Source: an uncultured Eubacteriales bacterium (GTDB lineage: Bacteria > Bacillota > Clostridia > Christensenellales > Aristaeellaceae). From it: 44,420 nt of DNA. The notes beneath the pieces are model-generated. The model made no database searches and was not told where the DNA came from. It saw nothing but the letters and a program-made list of their open reading frames with translations. The stretch spans positions 1 to 44,420 of the forward strand of contig CADBCY010000030.1 of NCBI GenBank assembly GCA_902793325.1. The letters are read 5' to 3'. Made by a program: the position numbers and the translations under genes. Shown piece after piece: positions 8,105 to 16,220 of this stretch. Numbering within the stretch: position 1 is the stretch's first letter; each line of letters opens with the position of its first letter.

Positions 8105-8131
8105 GCCAATTCGTCCGTTTTCCGCTATAAT
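8103..8131 (+). promoter_or_regulatory. Promoter of the methyltransferase-ThyX-like operon
   Basis: TTGCCA (8103-8108), 17 bp, TATAAT (8126-8131), 19 bp before the start codon at 8151. Confidence 0.8.
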
Positions 8132-8150
8132 AGGCGGGGGAGGGTTGCCC

Positions 8151-8933
8151 ATGGACATTCAGGCGCTTCGGGAAGCGTGGCTGGCGGAGCAGGCGCAGGC
8201 CAGGATCCACGGCTGGGATTTCTCCCACCTCGACGGGCGCTGCTCCGAGGAGGACGACCTGCCCTGGGATTATCGCGCAATCGTATGCGCGTACCTGAAG
8301 CCTTCCTCCAGGCTCCTGGACCTGGAGACGGGCGGCGGGGAATTCCTGCTGTCGCTGAACCACCCCGGGGAGAACACCGCCGCGACCGAGGGCTATCCGC
8401 CGAACGTCGCGCTGTGCGAGGCGCGGCTCAAACCGCTCGGGATCGACTTCCGCGAGGTCAGGGACGCATCGGCGCTGCCGTTTGCCGACGGCCGGTTCGA
8501 CATCGTGATCGACCGGCACGGGGACTTCGACCCGGCGGAGATCGGCCGCGTGCTGAAGCCCGGCGGGCTGTTCATCACCCAGCAGGTGGGCGAGGACAAC
8601 GACCGCGAGCTGGTGGAGCTGCTGCTGCCCGGGACGCCGAAGCCCTTTCCGGGGATGAACCTCCGCCGGCAGCGCCAGGCCTTCCTGGACGCGGGCTTCG
8701 ACGTGATCCGCGGCGAGGAGTGCTTTCGCCCCATACGCTTTTTCGACACCGGCGCGCTGGTCTGGTTTGCGCGCGTGATCGAGTGGGAGTTCCCCGGCTT
8801 TTCCGTGGAGAGCTGTCTCCCGGGCCTGCTGCGCGCGCAGCGCATACTGGAGGAAAACGGCGCGATCGAGGGTACCATACACCGCTACCTGATCGTCGCG
8901 CAGAAGCGCCCGGATGCGGCGCAATCGAAATGA
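8151..8933 (+). CDS. Class I SAM-dependent methyltransferase
   Basis: A 260-aa soluble protein. After a ~45-residue lead with GWDFSHLDGR, the SAM-binding motif I is SRLLDLETGGGEFLLSL. An acidic turn (TEGYPPN) and the motif IV region DIVIDRHGDFDPAEIGRVLKPGG follow, the Methyltransf_11 pattern. The C-terminal ~80 residues contain an aromatic segment (WFARVIEWEFPGF) that may bind the acceptor. The substrate is unknown. The ATG at 8151 is preceded by GGGGGAGGG; a frame extension upstream would run into the promoter. The ThyX-like gene starts 12 bp after the stop, so the two form an operon. Confidence 0.8.
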   Translation: MDIQALREAWLAEQAQARIHGWDFSHLDGRCSEEDDLPWDYRAIVCAYLKPSSRLLDLETGGGEFLLSLNHPGENTAATEGYPPNVALCEARLKPLGIDFREVRDASALPFADGRFDIVIDRHGDFDPAEIGRVLKPGGLFITQQVGEDNDRELVELLLPGTPKPFPGMNLRRQRQAFLDAGFDVIRGEECFRPIRFFDTGALVWFARVIEWEFPGFSVESCLPGLLRAQRILEENGAIEGTIHRYLIVAQKRPDAAQSK

Positions 8934-8945
8934 GGGATGAATTAT

Positions 8946-10268
8946 ATGAATCAGAGCAGGGCGATCATCGTGGTGGAGAACCGGGAGGCGCTGCGCGTGG
9001 CGGCGGCCTCGGCCCGCATCTCCACCCAGCAGGGCACGGCGCTGGAGATCCTGGAGAAGAGCCTGGGGGACGAAAAGGACCTGCGGCTCATCGACAAGGT
9101 GCTGTCCTCCGGCCACAAGTCGGTGATCGAGCACCAGACCTTTTCCATCGCCTTCAACGACGTCTCCGTGCTGGCGGAGCAGTTCCTGATCGAGGCGCGG
9201 CTGGCGTCGTTTACGGTGAAGTCCCGGCGCTACGTGGACTTCGGCGCGGCGGGCTACGTGGTCCCGGACGGCCTGACGGCGGCGCAGCGCGCCCGCTACG
9301 CCGCCGCCATGGAGGCGCGCTTCGACGACTACCAGCGGCTGATGGCGCTGGGCGTGCCGAAGGAGGACGCCCGCTTCGTGCTGCCCTACTGCCTGCGCAG
9401 CAACTTCTTCATGACGCTGGACGCCCGCGAGCTGATCGCGCTGATCTGCGCCATGCTGGACGGCCGCGGCCGCGGATTCGGCGAGATCGAGGCGCTGGGC
9501 GCGCAGCTCAGGGAGCAGTTTGACGCGCTGTACCCCGGCGTGATCGACCGCGAGCGCCCGCGCTACGCCGGGTGCGCCATGGCCGCGCTGCCGACGGAGA
9601 TCGCCGAACCCGACGTCGCACGCGGCGGCGCCGAGCTGCTGAGCGCGCCTGCGGACGCCGAGGGCCTGCTCGGCGCGGCGCTGGGCTTTTCCGGCAGGAT
9701 CGGGGCGGGGGAGGGCGGCCTCTCCAGGGACGTCGTGCGCGCGCTGATCACCGACGCGCGGCCGCGCGAGCTGGAGCTGCTCAACTACGGCTTCCGCATC
9801 AGGAACATCTCCCTGGCCTGCCTGACGCACTTTGCGCGCCACAGGATCCAGTCGCCGGTGATCCCGCCGGTGATTCGGGCGCTGGCCGGGGGCCGCTTCG
9901 TGCTGCCGGAGACGGTGGCCGCCGATCCCGCGGCGGAGGCGCTCTACCGCCATGCCTTCGAGGCGCAGGCCGCGGCGGCGCGGGAGGCGCTGTCGATGGG
10001 CATGCGTCCGGAGGACGCGAGCTACTTCGCGCTGAGCGGACACCAGTTGGACATCCTCATCTCGATGAACGCCCGCGAGCTTTTGCACTTCATGAAGCTG
10101 CGCGCTTGTTCCCGCGCCCAGTGGGAGATCCGCGGCGTGGCCATGGAGATGCTCCGGCTGCTGCGCGCGGAGAGCCCCGCCGTCTTTGAGGGCTACGGCG
10201 CGAGCTGCCGTCTGGGTCCCTGCCCGGAGGGCAGGATGAGCTGCGGCAAGCCCTGGGAACGCTTCTGA
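8946..10268 (+). CDS. Internally duplicated ThyX-like (FAD-dependent thymidylate synthase) protein
   Basis: A 440-aa protein made of two ThyX-like halves; ordinary ThyX is ~220-250 aa. Half 1 (about 1-215) has RVAAASARIS, SSGHKSVIEHQTF (55-66), then EARLASFTVKSRRY (83-96) where ThyX has RHRxxSxNExSxRY, and GVPKEDARFVLP. Half 2 (about 216-440) has THFARHRIQS with R298-H299-R300, FVLPE, GMRPEDASYFAL, and NARELLHFMKLRACSRAQWEIR, whose R386 matches the dUMP-binding arginine of ThyX. So the flavin and dUMP residues are split between halves. ThyX normally makes dTMP from dUMP using FAD and methylene-folate. Whether this protein does so is unproven. The start at 8946 has GAGGG at a good distance; ATG 8937 does not. 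Confidence 0.82.
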   Translation: MNQSRAIIVVENREALRVAAASARISTQQGTALEILEKSLGDEKDLRLIDKVLSSGHKSVIEHQTFSIAFNDVSVLAEQFLIEARLASFTVKSRRYVDFGAAGYVVPDGLTAAQRARYAAAMEARFDDYQRLMALGVPKEDARFVLPYCLRSNFFMTLDARELIALICAMLDGRGRGFGEIEALGAQLREQFDALYPGVIDRERPRYAGCAMAALPTEIAEPDVARGGAELLSAPADAEGLLGAALGFSGRIGAGEGGLSRDVVRALITDARPRELELLNYGFRIRNISLACLTHFARHRIQSPVIPPVIRALAGGRFVLPETVAADPAAEALYRHAFEAQAAAAREALSMGMRPEDASYFALSGHQLDILISMNARELLHFMKLRACSRAQWEIRGVAMEMLRLLRAESPAVFEGYGASCRLGPCPEGRMSCGKPWERF

Positions 10269-10332
10269 CGACCTGCGGCGCCCGGTGGGAGGGAACCCGA
10301 ATCCGTTCCCCGATCTCGCCGGTTTGATGGGA

Positions 10333-10362
10333 TTGACCCCGGCGCCGCAGCCGGTGTATAAT
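10333..10362 (+). promoter_or_regulatory. Promoter of the thioredoxin-like gene
   Basis: TTGACC (10333-10338), 18 bp, TATAAT (10357-10362). Confidence 0.75.
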
Positions 10363-10444
10363 GGGAACGCCGGAGCCGCGCCCCCGCCGTCGCCGGGATG
10401 CGGTTCCCCAAAAAGACAATCCGATTTGCGAGGAGGAACAATCA

Positions 10445-11227
10445 ATGCGCAAGATTCACAGGATCGCGGCGCTCGCACTGGCGCTGCTTCTCGCGCTGGC
10501 CGCCGTCCCGGCGCTGGCGAAGGCGGACGTCCTGGGCGAGCCCCTGGACGACTTCACCGTGGACACCCTCGACGGCAGCTTTACCCTGTCCGAGGCGCTG
10601 AAGGACCACGAACTGGTGCTCATCAACCTGTGGGCGACCTGGTGCCCGCCCTGCGAGAGCGAGTTTCCCTTCCTTGAGGAGGCCTACGAGCAGTACGCCG
10701 ACCGCGTGGCGGTGGTGGCGCTGTCCGCGGACCCGGACGATACCCCCGACATGCTGCGGGAATACGCCGAGGAGCACGGGCTGACCTTCCCCATCGGCAG
10801 CGACACCCATAAACTGTTCGAGTACTTCCGGCAGTCCGGCATCCCCACCAACGCGATCGTCGACCGCTTCGGCTGCGTGGCGTTCATCGAAGCCGGCGCA
10901 AAGACCAGCGCCAAGGCGTTCACCGACCTGTTCGATACCTTTCTGGACGAGGGCTATACCGAGACGAAGCCGCTCGCGGCCTACACGCTGTACTTCTACG
11001 ACCAGGATTACGAGGCCGTGCCCGGCTGCGTGGTGAACTTCTGCACCGACGAGCTCTGCTCGCCCGTGGTGTCCGACGAATACGGCGAGGCGACCTTCAT
11101 GGGCGCGCCCGACGCCTACCACGTGAAGGTGCTCAAGGTGCCGGAGGGGTATGTGTACGAGTCGGACGAGGAGATGGTCACGACGCCGGACAGCACGATC
11201 CTGTACGTCGAGCTGAAGAAGCAGTAA
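10445..11227 (+). CDS. Exported TlpA/ResA-like thiol-disulfide oxidoreductase
   Basis: A 260-aa protein. Residues 1-25 are a signal peptide ending VPALAKA, with a signal peptidase I site and no lipobox. A thioredoxin fold (about 30-170) has the active site WATWCPPC, followed by FLEEAYEQYADRVAVVALSAD and the cis-proline loop QSGIPTNAIVD. An additional ~85-residue domain follows (from about LAAYTLYFYDQDYEAVPGC). It resembles a small Cna-B/carboxypeptidase-regulatory beta-sandwich and contains its own CVVNFCTDELC cysteines. The likely role is reducing disulfides or cytochrome/protein thiols outside the membrane; the partner is unknown. AGGAGG precedes the ATG at 10445. Monocistronic, with its own promoter and terminator. 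Confidence 0.85.
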   Translation: MRKIHRIAALALALLLALAAVPALAKADVLGEPLDDFTVDTLDGSFTLSEALKDHELVLINLWATWCPPCESEFPFLEEAYEQYADRVAVVALSADPDDTPDMLREYAEEHGLTFPIGSDTHKLFEYFRQSGIPTNAIVDRFGCVAFIEAGAKTSAKAFTDLFDTFLDEGYTETKPLAAYTLYFYDQDYEAVPGCVVNFCTDELCSPVVSDEYGEATFMGAPDAYHVKVLKVPEGYVYESDEEMVTTPDSTILYVELKKQ

Positions 11228-11236
11228 TCGCGCCAG

Positions 11237-11298
11237 GCCGCCCTACGGACAGGGTGACTTACGCCCATGTAAGCCCCCGCATCCGCAGGGCGGCTTTT
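11237..11298 (+). terminator. Long-armed terminator
   Basis: A 13-bp stem with one mismatch (11237-11249 with 11282-11294) encloses a second small hairpin (CTTAC/GTAAG) and ends in TTTT. Confidence 0.65.
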
Positions 11299-11373
11299 GC
11301 GCGCCTGCGAAAGCGGCGGGGCAGTTAACGAAAAATGCGCAGAAATCAAGGGAAAAAAATTTTCAGGAGGATG

Positions 11374-11403
11374 TAGACAATACCGACCGGCCTCTGCTAT
11401 AAT
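11374..11403 (+). promoter_or_regulatory. Promoter of the GGDEF-EAL gene
   Basis: TAGACA (11374-11379), 18 bp, TATAAT (11398-11403) with an extended -10 TGC. Confidence 0.7.
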
Positions 11404-11449
11404 AAACTATACTATGCCCTTAACGCAGATCGCCAAAGGAGCGCCGAAC

Positions 11450-14400
11450 ATGGAGAAATATCGGTTTGACCCGAAGGTCCTGGCCAGCATGGAGGCCTCT
11501 CCCGTTCCGTTTGCCATCTACCAGTTCATCGACCGGCGGGTGGTTACGCTGATGCTCTCCGCCGGCTTCTGCGAGCTGTTCGGGTTCGACGATCGCGCGG
11601 AAGCCTACTACGTGATGGACAACGACATGTACCGCTCCGCCCATGCCGACGACATGGCGCGCATCGCGGACGCCGCTTTCCGCTTTGCCACCGAGGGCGG
11701 CGAGTACAACGTGGTCTACCGCACGAGAAACAGCGAGGCGGAGGACTACGTCGTCGTGCACGCCCAGGGCCAGCACGTCTACACGGAGACCGGCGTGCGG
11801 CTGGCGTATATCTGGTACACGAACGAGGGCATGTTCTCCGACGAGGCGGGGGAGCTGAAGGACGACCTGAACCGCTCGTTCAACCAGATGCTGCGCGAGG
11901 GCAGCATGGTGCACCAGCACCACTACGACTCCATCACGGGCCTGCCCAACATGACCTACTTCTTCGAGCTGGCGGAGGCGGGCATCAAGAACCTGTGGAT
12001 GAGCGGCAAGCCGCCCGCCATACTCTTCCTCGACCTGTGCGGCATGAAGTCCTTCAATAACAAGTGGGGCTTCTCCGAGGGCGACAAGCTGATCCGCGAC
12101 TTCGGGCACCTGCTGGGCCAGCGCTTCGGCAACGAGCAGTGCGCGCGGCTCGGGCAGGACCACTTCGCCGCCTTCGTCTCCGCGGAGGGGCTGGAGGAGA
12201 AGCTGCGCGAGCTGTTCGCGGCGGCCGTGGCGCTCAACGACGGCAACGCCCTGCCGGTGCGCGCGGGCATCTACCTGGTGGGGAAGGACTGCGTGGAGAT
12301 CGGCAAGGCCTGCGACCGCGCGAAGATGGCCTGCGACGTGAACCGCAAGCTCTTCCAGTCGGAGTTCAACTATTTCGACGACACCATGCTGGCGGAGGCG
12401 GAAAAGCGGCAGTACATCATCGACAACCTCGACCGCGCGCTGGCGGAGAAGTGGATCAAGGTGTATTTCCAGCCCATCGTCCGCGCGGCCAACGGCAAGG
12501 TGTGCGACGAGGAGGCGCTGTCCCGCTGGATCGACCCGGAGCGCGGCTACATGACGCCGTCGGACTTCATCCCCGCGCTGGAGGAGGCCAAGCTGATCTA
12601 CAAGCTGGACCTCTACGTGGTGGACGAGATCCTGGCCAAGATGAAGCGCCAGGCGGACGCGGGGCTGTACGTGGTGCCGGAATCGGTGAACCTGTCCCGC
12701 GCGGACTTCGACAGCTGCGACATCGTGGAGGAGATCTGCCGGCGCGTGGACGCCGCGGGCATCGAGCGCGCGAAGCTGACCATCGAGGTCACCGAGAGCG
12801 TCGTCGGCAGCAGCTTCGAGTTCATGAAGGCGCAGGTCGCCCGCTTCCAGAGCCTGGGCTTCCAGGTGTGGATGGACGACTTCGGCAGCGGCTACTCCTC
12901 GCTGGACGTGCTGCAGAGCATCCACTTTGACGTCATCAAGTTCGACATGCGCTTCATGCAGCAGTTTGACAGCGGCGACGAGGGCAAGATCATACTCACC
13001 GAGCTCGTCAAGATGGCCATTGGCCTGGGCGTGGAGACGGTGTGCGAGGGCGTGGAGCGCGCCGACCAGGTGGAGTTCCTGCGCGAGATCGGCTGCACCA
13101 AGCTGCAGGGCTTCTATTACTGCAAGGCGATTGCGCCGGAGGAGATCATCGAGCGCAACCGCAAGGGCATCCAGATCGGCTTCGAGAACCCGGAGGAATC
13201 GGAATACTACACCACCATCGGCCGGATCAACCTGTACGACATGGCGGTGCTCGCCGGCGAGGAGGACGAATCGCTGCGGCGCTACTTCGATACCCTGCCC
13301 ATGGCCATCATGGAGGTCAACGGCAGCGTGGCGAAGTACACGCGCTGCAACAAGTCCTACCGCGACTTCATGCAGCGCGCCTTCGGCATGATCTTTGTCG
13401 CCGAGGAATTCGACTACGGCGCCATGCCGGACGGCCCCGGCGCCTCCTTCGTCAGCGCGGTGCTGCGCTGCAGCCGCGACGGCAACCGCGCCATCGTCGA
13501 CGAGAAGATCGGCGAGGACACCACGGTGCACTCCTTCGTGCGCAGGGTGGCCGTCAATCCCGTCACGGGCACGGCGGCCGTGGCCGTGGCCGTGCTGGCG
13601 GTCGTGAAGGAGAGCGAGAACGCCGGCACCACCTACGCGAGCATCGCCCGGGCGCTGTCCGCGGATTACATCAACCTCTACTACGTGGACATGGAGACGG
13701 AGAAGTTCATCGAGTACAGCTCCGACGCGATCCGCGAGGACCTGGCGGTGGAGCGCCACGGCGCGGATTTCTTCGCCAGGAGCCGCGACGACGCGATGAA
13801 GCGCCTGTACCGAGAGGACCGGGCGTTCTTCGTCGAGACCTTCACCCACGAGAACGTGACGCGGGCGCTGGACACCCAGGGCACCTTCCGGCTGACCTAT
13901 CGGCTGATGGTGGACGGCGAGCCCACCTACGTCAACATGAAGGCCGTGCGCATGCAGACGGGCTCCAGGTACATCATCATCGGCGTGAGCAACGTGGACG
14001 CCCAGATGAAGCACAAGGAGGCGCTGGAGCGCATCCAGGCGGAGCGCGTCACGTTCGAGCGCATCACGGCGCTGTCCGGCGACTACATCGGCATCTATAC
14101 CGTCGATCCCAAGACCGACCAGTACATGGAGTACAGCGCCACGCGCGAATACGAGGGCCTGGGCCTTGCCAAGGAGGGCGAGGACTTCTTCAACGCGGCC
14201 AGGCGCGACAGCGCCAAGACGATCTTCCCGGACGACCTGGGGCTCTTCAACGCCATGTTCACCAAGGAAAACGTCATGCGGGACATCGAGCGCACCGGGC
14301 TGTTCGTGCTGCGCTACCGGCTGGTCATCAAGGGCGAGCCGGTGTACGTGAACCTCAAGGCCGCGATGGTCGAGGAGCAGGACGGGCCGCGGCTGATCAT

Positions 14401-14917
14401 CGGCGTGAACAACGTCGACGTGCAGGTGCGGCGCGAGCTGGACTACGAGCGCAAGCTCTCCGCCGCGCGCAGCCGCGCGAACCTCGACGGCCTTACCGGC
14501 GTGAAGAACAAATCCGCCTACGAGGACATGTCGGAGACGCTGTCCCGGCAGATCGAGGGCGGCCAGCCCGTCAAGTACGCCATCGCGCTGTGCGGCGTGA
14601 AGGATCTCGAGCGCACGAACGAAACGCTGGGCCGCGATGCGGGCGACCGGCTGATCCGGGAGGCCTGCGCCGTCATCTGCGACGTGTTCAATCACAGCCC
14701 CGTGTTCCGCGTCGCCGGCGACCAGTTCGCGGTCATCGCGCAGGGGCGCGACTACGAATGCATCGACGCGCTGGTCGCGGCGCTGGAGGACATCAACGAG
14801 AAGAACCGCCAGGCAGGCAGGGCGGTCATCGCCTGCGGCATGGCCAGGTACGACGGCACCGGGAGCGTCGCGAGCGTGTTCGAGCGCGCGGACGCCCTGT
14901 GCCGGGCGGATGAATGA
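11450..14917 (+). CDS. Large GGDEF-EAL-sensor-GGDEF protein, probable c-di-GMP phosphodiesterase
   Basis: A 1155-aa cytoplasmic multidomain protein. Order: an N-terminal PAS-like region (about 1-155); a GGDEF domain with degenerate signature G235-Q-D-H-F239; an EAL domain (about 320-565) with E355-A-L, a DDFGSGYSSLDVL loop and ETVCEGVE; a linker of PAS-like size; two tandem copies of a ~125-aa sensor unit (DNA 13633-14010 and 14064-14430, each LSxDYIxxYxVD ... GVxNVDxQ); and a C-terminal GGDEF domain with A-G1090-D-Q-F. Both cyclase signatures are altered, while EAL catalytic motifs look intact. Hydrolysis of c-di-GMP is therefore the likely activity, with the GGDEF domains as GTP sensors. 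AAAGGAGC supports the start. No membrane segment is seen. Confidence 0.88.
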   Translation: MEKYRFDPKVLASMEASPVPFAIYQFIDRRVVTLMLSAGFCELFGFDDRAEAYYVMDNDMYRSAHADDMARIADAAFRFATEGGEYNVVYRTRNSEAEDYVVVHAQGQHVYTETGVRLAYIWYTNEGMFSDEAGELKDDLNRSFNQMLREGSMVHQHHYDSITGLPNMTYFFELAEAGIKNLWMSGKPPAILFLDLCGMKSFNNKWGFSEGDKLIRDFGHLLGQRFGNEQCARLGQDHFAAFVSAEGLEEKLRELFAAAVALNDGNALPVRAGIYLVGKDCVEIGKACDRAKMACDVNRKLFQSEFNYFDDTMLAEAEKRQYIIDNLDRALAEKWIKVYFQPIVRAANGKVCDEEALSRWIDPERGYMTPSDFIPALEEAKLIYKLDLYVVDEILAKMKRQADAGLYVVPESVNLSRADFDSCDIVEEICRRVDAAGIERAKLTIEVTESVVGSSFEFMKAQVARFQSLGFQVWMDDFGSGYSSLDVLQSIHFDVIKFDMRFMQQFDSGDEGKIILTELVKMAIGLGVETVCEGVERADQVEFLREIGCTKLQGFYYCKAIAPEEIIERNRKGIQIGFENPEESEYYTTIGRINLYDMAVLAGEEDESLRRYFDTLPMAIMEVNGSVAKYTRCNKSYRDFMQRAFGMIFVAEEFDYGAMPDGPGASFVSAVLRCSRDGNRAIVDEKIGEDTTVHSFVRRVAVNPVTGTAAVAVAVLAVVKESENAGTTYASIARALSADYINLYYVDMETEKFIEYSSDAIREDLAVERHGADFFARSRDDAMKRLYREDRAFFVETFTHENVTRALDTQGTFRLTYRLMVDGEPTYVNMKAVRMQTGSRYIIIGVSNVDAQMKHKEALERIQAERVTFERITALSGDYIGIYTVDPKTDQYMEYSATREYEGLGLAKEGEDFFNAARRDSAKTIFPDDLGLFNAMFTKENVMRDIERTGLFVLRYRLVIKGEPVYVNLKAAMVEEQDGPRLIIGVNNVDVQVRRELDYERKLSAARSRANLDGLTGVKNKSAYEDMSETLSRQIEGGQPVKYAIALCGVKDLERTNETLGRDAGDRLIREACAVICDVFNHSPVFRVAGDQFAVIAQGRDYECIDALVAALEDINEKNRQAGRAVIACGMARYDGTGSVASVFERADALCRADE

Positions 14918-14942
14918 CGAAAAAACAGAACCAAACAACAGA

Positions 14943-14967
14943 GCTGCTGCGAGAACATCGCAGCGGC
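14943..14967. terminator. Bidirectional terminator between convergent c-di-GMP genes
   Basis: A 10-bp stem with one G-U pair (14943-14952 with 14958-14967). Rightward it is followed by TATATTGT; leftward it runs into a T-rich tract ending TTTTTT. Confidence 0.6.
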
Positions 14968-15001
14968 TATATTGTCGTTGGTGCGCTTCGGTTGCGCGGC
15001 G

Positions 15002-16177
15002 CTACGCGCAGATCGTCGTCTGGCCGTGGGACTTGCAGTATTCCTTGTCCAGGTACAGCTTGTGGTCGGCCCGCTGCAGGCACTTCTGGAAGGTATCCTG
15101 CCCGCCGGCCAGCCGGTCGTAGCCGATGCCGACGGCCAGCGTATACGGCGTGCCCTCCGCGCGGCAGCGCTCCGTGATCTCCGCGCGGATGTCGGCGATC
15201 AGCGCGTCGAGGACGCTGCTGTCCGGGAGGTGCGCGATGATGATGAACTCGTCGCCGCCGTACCGGGCCAGGAACACGGGCACGCTGCGCTGCCGGACGA
15301 CCTTCCGGAGGGAGTCGGCGAGGATGACCAGCGCGCGGTCGCCCTCGGCGTGGCCGTAGGTGTCGTTGATCGACTTGAAGTTGTTCGCGTCCAGCATCAT
15401 GACGAAGGTCGAGCGGTCCTCCTTGCGCAGGTTGGATTCCTGCGCGACGTAGCGGATCAACTGGCCGCGGTTGTTGAGCTGCGTCAGCGGATCAATCGAA
15501 ATCTGCGCCTCCATGGAGTGGATGTAGAAGATCAGCATCAGGATCGTGCAGCTGAAGCAGAATATGGGCGTGCTCGGCAACACCAGGAGCTGGAACATGC
15601 CGCCGGCAATGACTATCAGCGGGAACATGCCGATGTACAGGTGCCGCCGCTTTTCGATGGGGTTCGCCTCGTTCTTCGCCCGGCGCATGGTGTAGATGAT
15701 TACGGCGACGATGTAGATGAACGGCACCGTGACCAGGAAGATATTGTAGGCGGGCCGCAGCTCGAGGGCGTCGCTCAGCAGCACCTGCGGCGCGAAGATG
15801 TACGTGGCGACCAGCGCGATCGAGGATACGAGGAAGGGAAAGATGACCGCGAACTTGTTGATCCTGCGCTCGCGGTGCGCCACCTGCTCGACGACCATCA
15901 CGTAGTCCAGCCAGCTATAGGTAACCGCGGCCATGAAGATATAGTTGGCGAAGTTGGTCGTCACCACGGTGAAGCGGTTTCGGGGGAGCATGCCGGCGAT
16001 GACCGACGCCCACGTCGCGTCGGAGATGAAGTAGAGCGTGAACGCGATCAGCGCGTGATCGTACTTGATCTGCTTCTCCTGCCGGTCCACGCTCAACAGG
16101 TCGCGCGCGAGCATGATGCCGAACAGGATCACGCAGACCAGGTTCGATTCGGTATAGTAAATGAAGTACTGAGACAT
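15002..16177 (-). CDS. Membrane diguanylate cyclase (7TM-like plus GGDEF)
   Basis: A 391-aa protein. The first ~220 residues hold about seven hydrophobic helices arranged in pairs, a membrane sensor module. The C-terminal ~165 residues are a GGDEF domain: DPLTQLNNRGQL, then DANNFKSINDTYGHAEGDRAL, then the intact signature RYGGDEF. Synthesis of c-di-GMP from two GTP is expected. The start at 16177 is preferred because AAGGGA and GGAGG lie upstream; an ATG nine bases earlier at 16186 has no spaced ribosome site. It lies 43 bp downstream of the next gene's stop, in the same direction, so the two are probably co-transcribed from 18792-18820. An inhibitory RxxD site upstream of the signature is not obvious. 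Confidence 0.88.
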   Translation of the reverse strand: MSQYFIYYTESNLVCVILFGIMLARDLLSVDRQEKQIKYDHALIAFTLYFISDATWASVIAGMLPRNRFTVVTTNFANYIFMAAVTYSWLDYVMVVEQVAHRERRINKFAVIFPFLVSSIALVATYIFAPQVLLSDALELRPAYNIFLVTVPFIYIVAVIIYTMRRAKNEANPIEKRRHLYIGMFPLIVIAGGMFQLLVLPSTPIFCFSCTILMLIFYIHSMEAQISIDPLTQLNNRGQLIRYVAQESNLRKEDRSTFVMMLDANNFKSINDTYGHAEGDRALVILADSLRKVVRQRSVPVFLARYGGDEFIIIAHLPDSSVLDALIADIRAEITERCRAEGTPYTLAVGIGYDRLAGGQDTFQKCLQRADHKLYLDKEYCKSHGQTTICA

Positions 16178-16220
16178 GGCCTCCATCCCTTCCAGGTGAC
16201 AGACATGCGTCGAAGCCGCG

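Noticed and set aside
11420-14938. 1172-codon reading frame opposite the GGDEF-EAL gene
   Set aside because: Low-complexity His/Ala/Arg/Val-rich product with no domain pattern. It mirrors a convincing gene in GC-rich DNA.
16141-16160. GGTTCGATTC reminiscent of a tRNA T-loop
   Set aside because: It lies inside the coding sequence of the diguanylate cyclase and has no cloverleaf around it.
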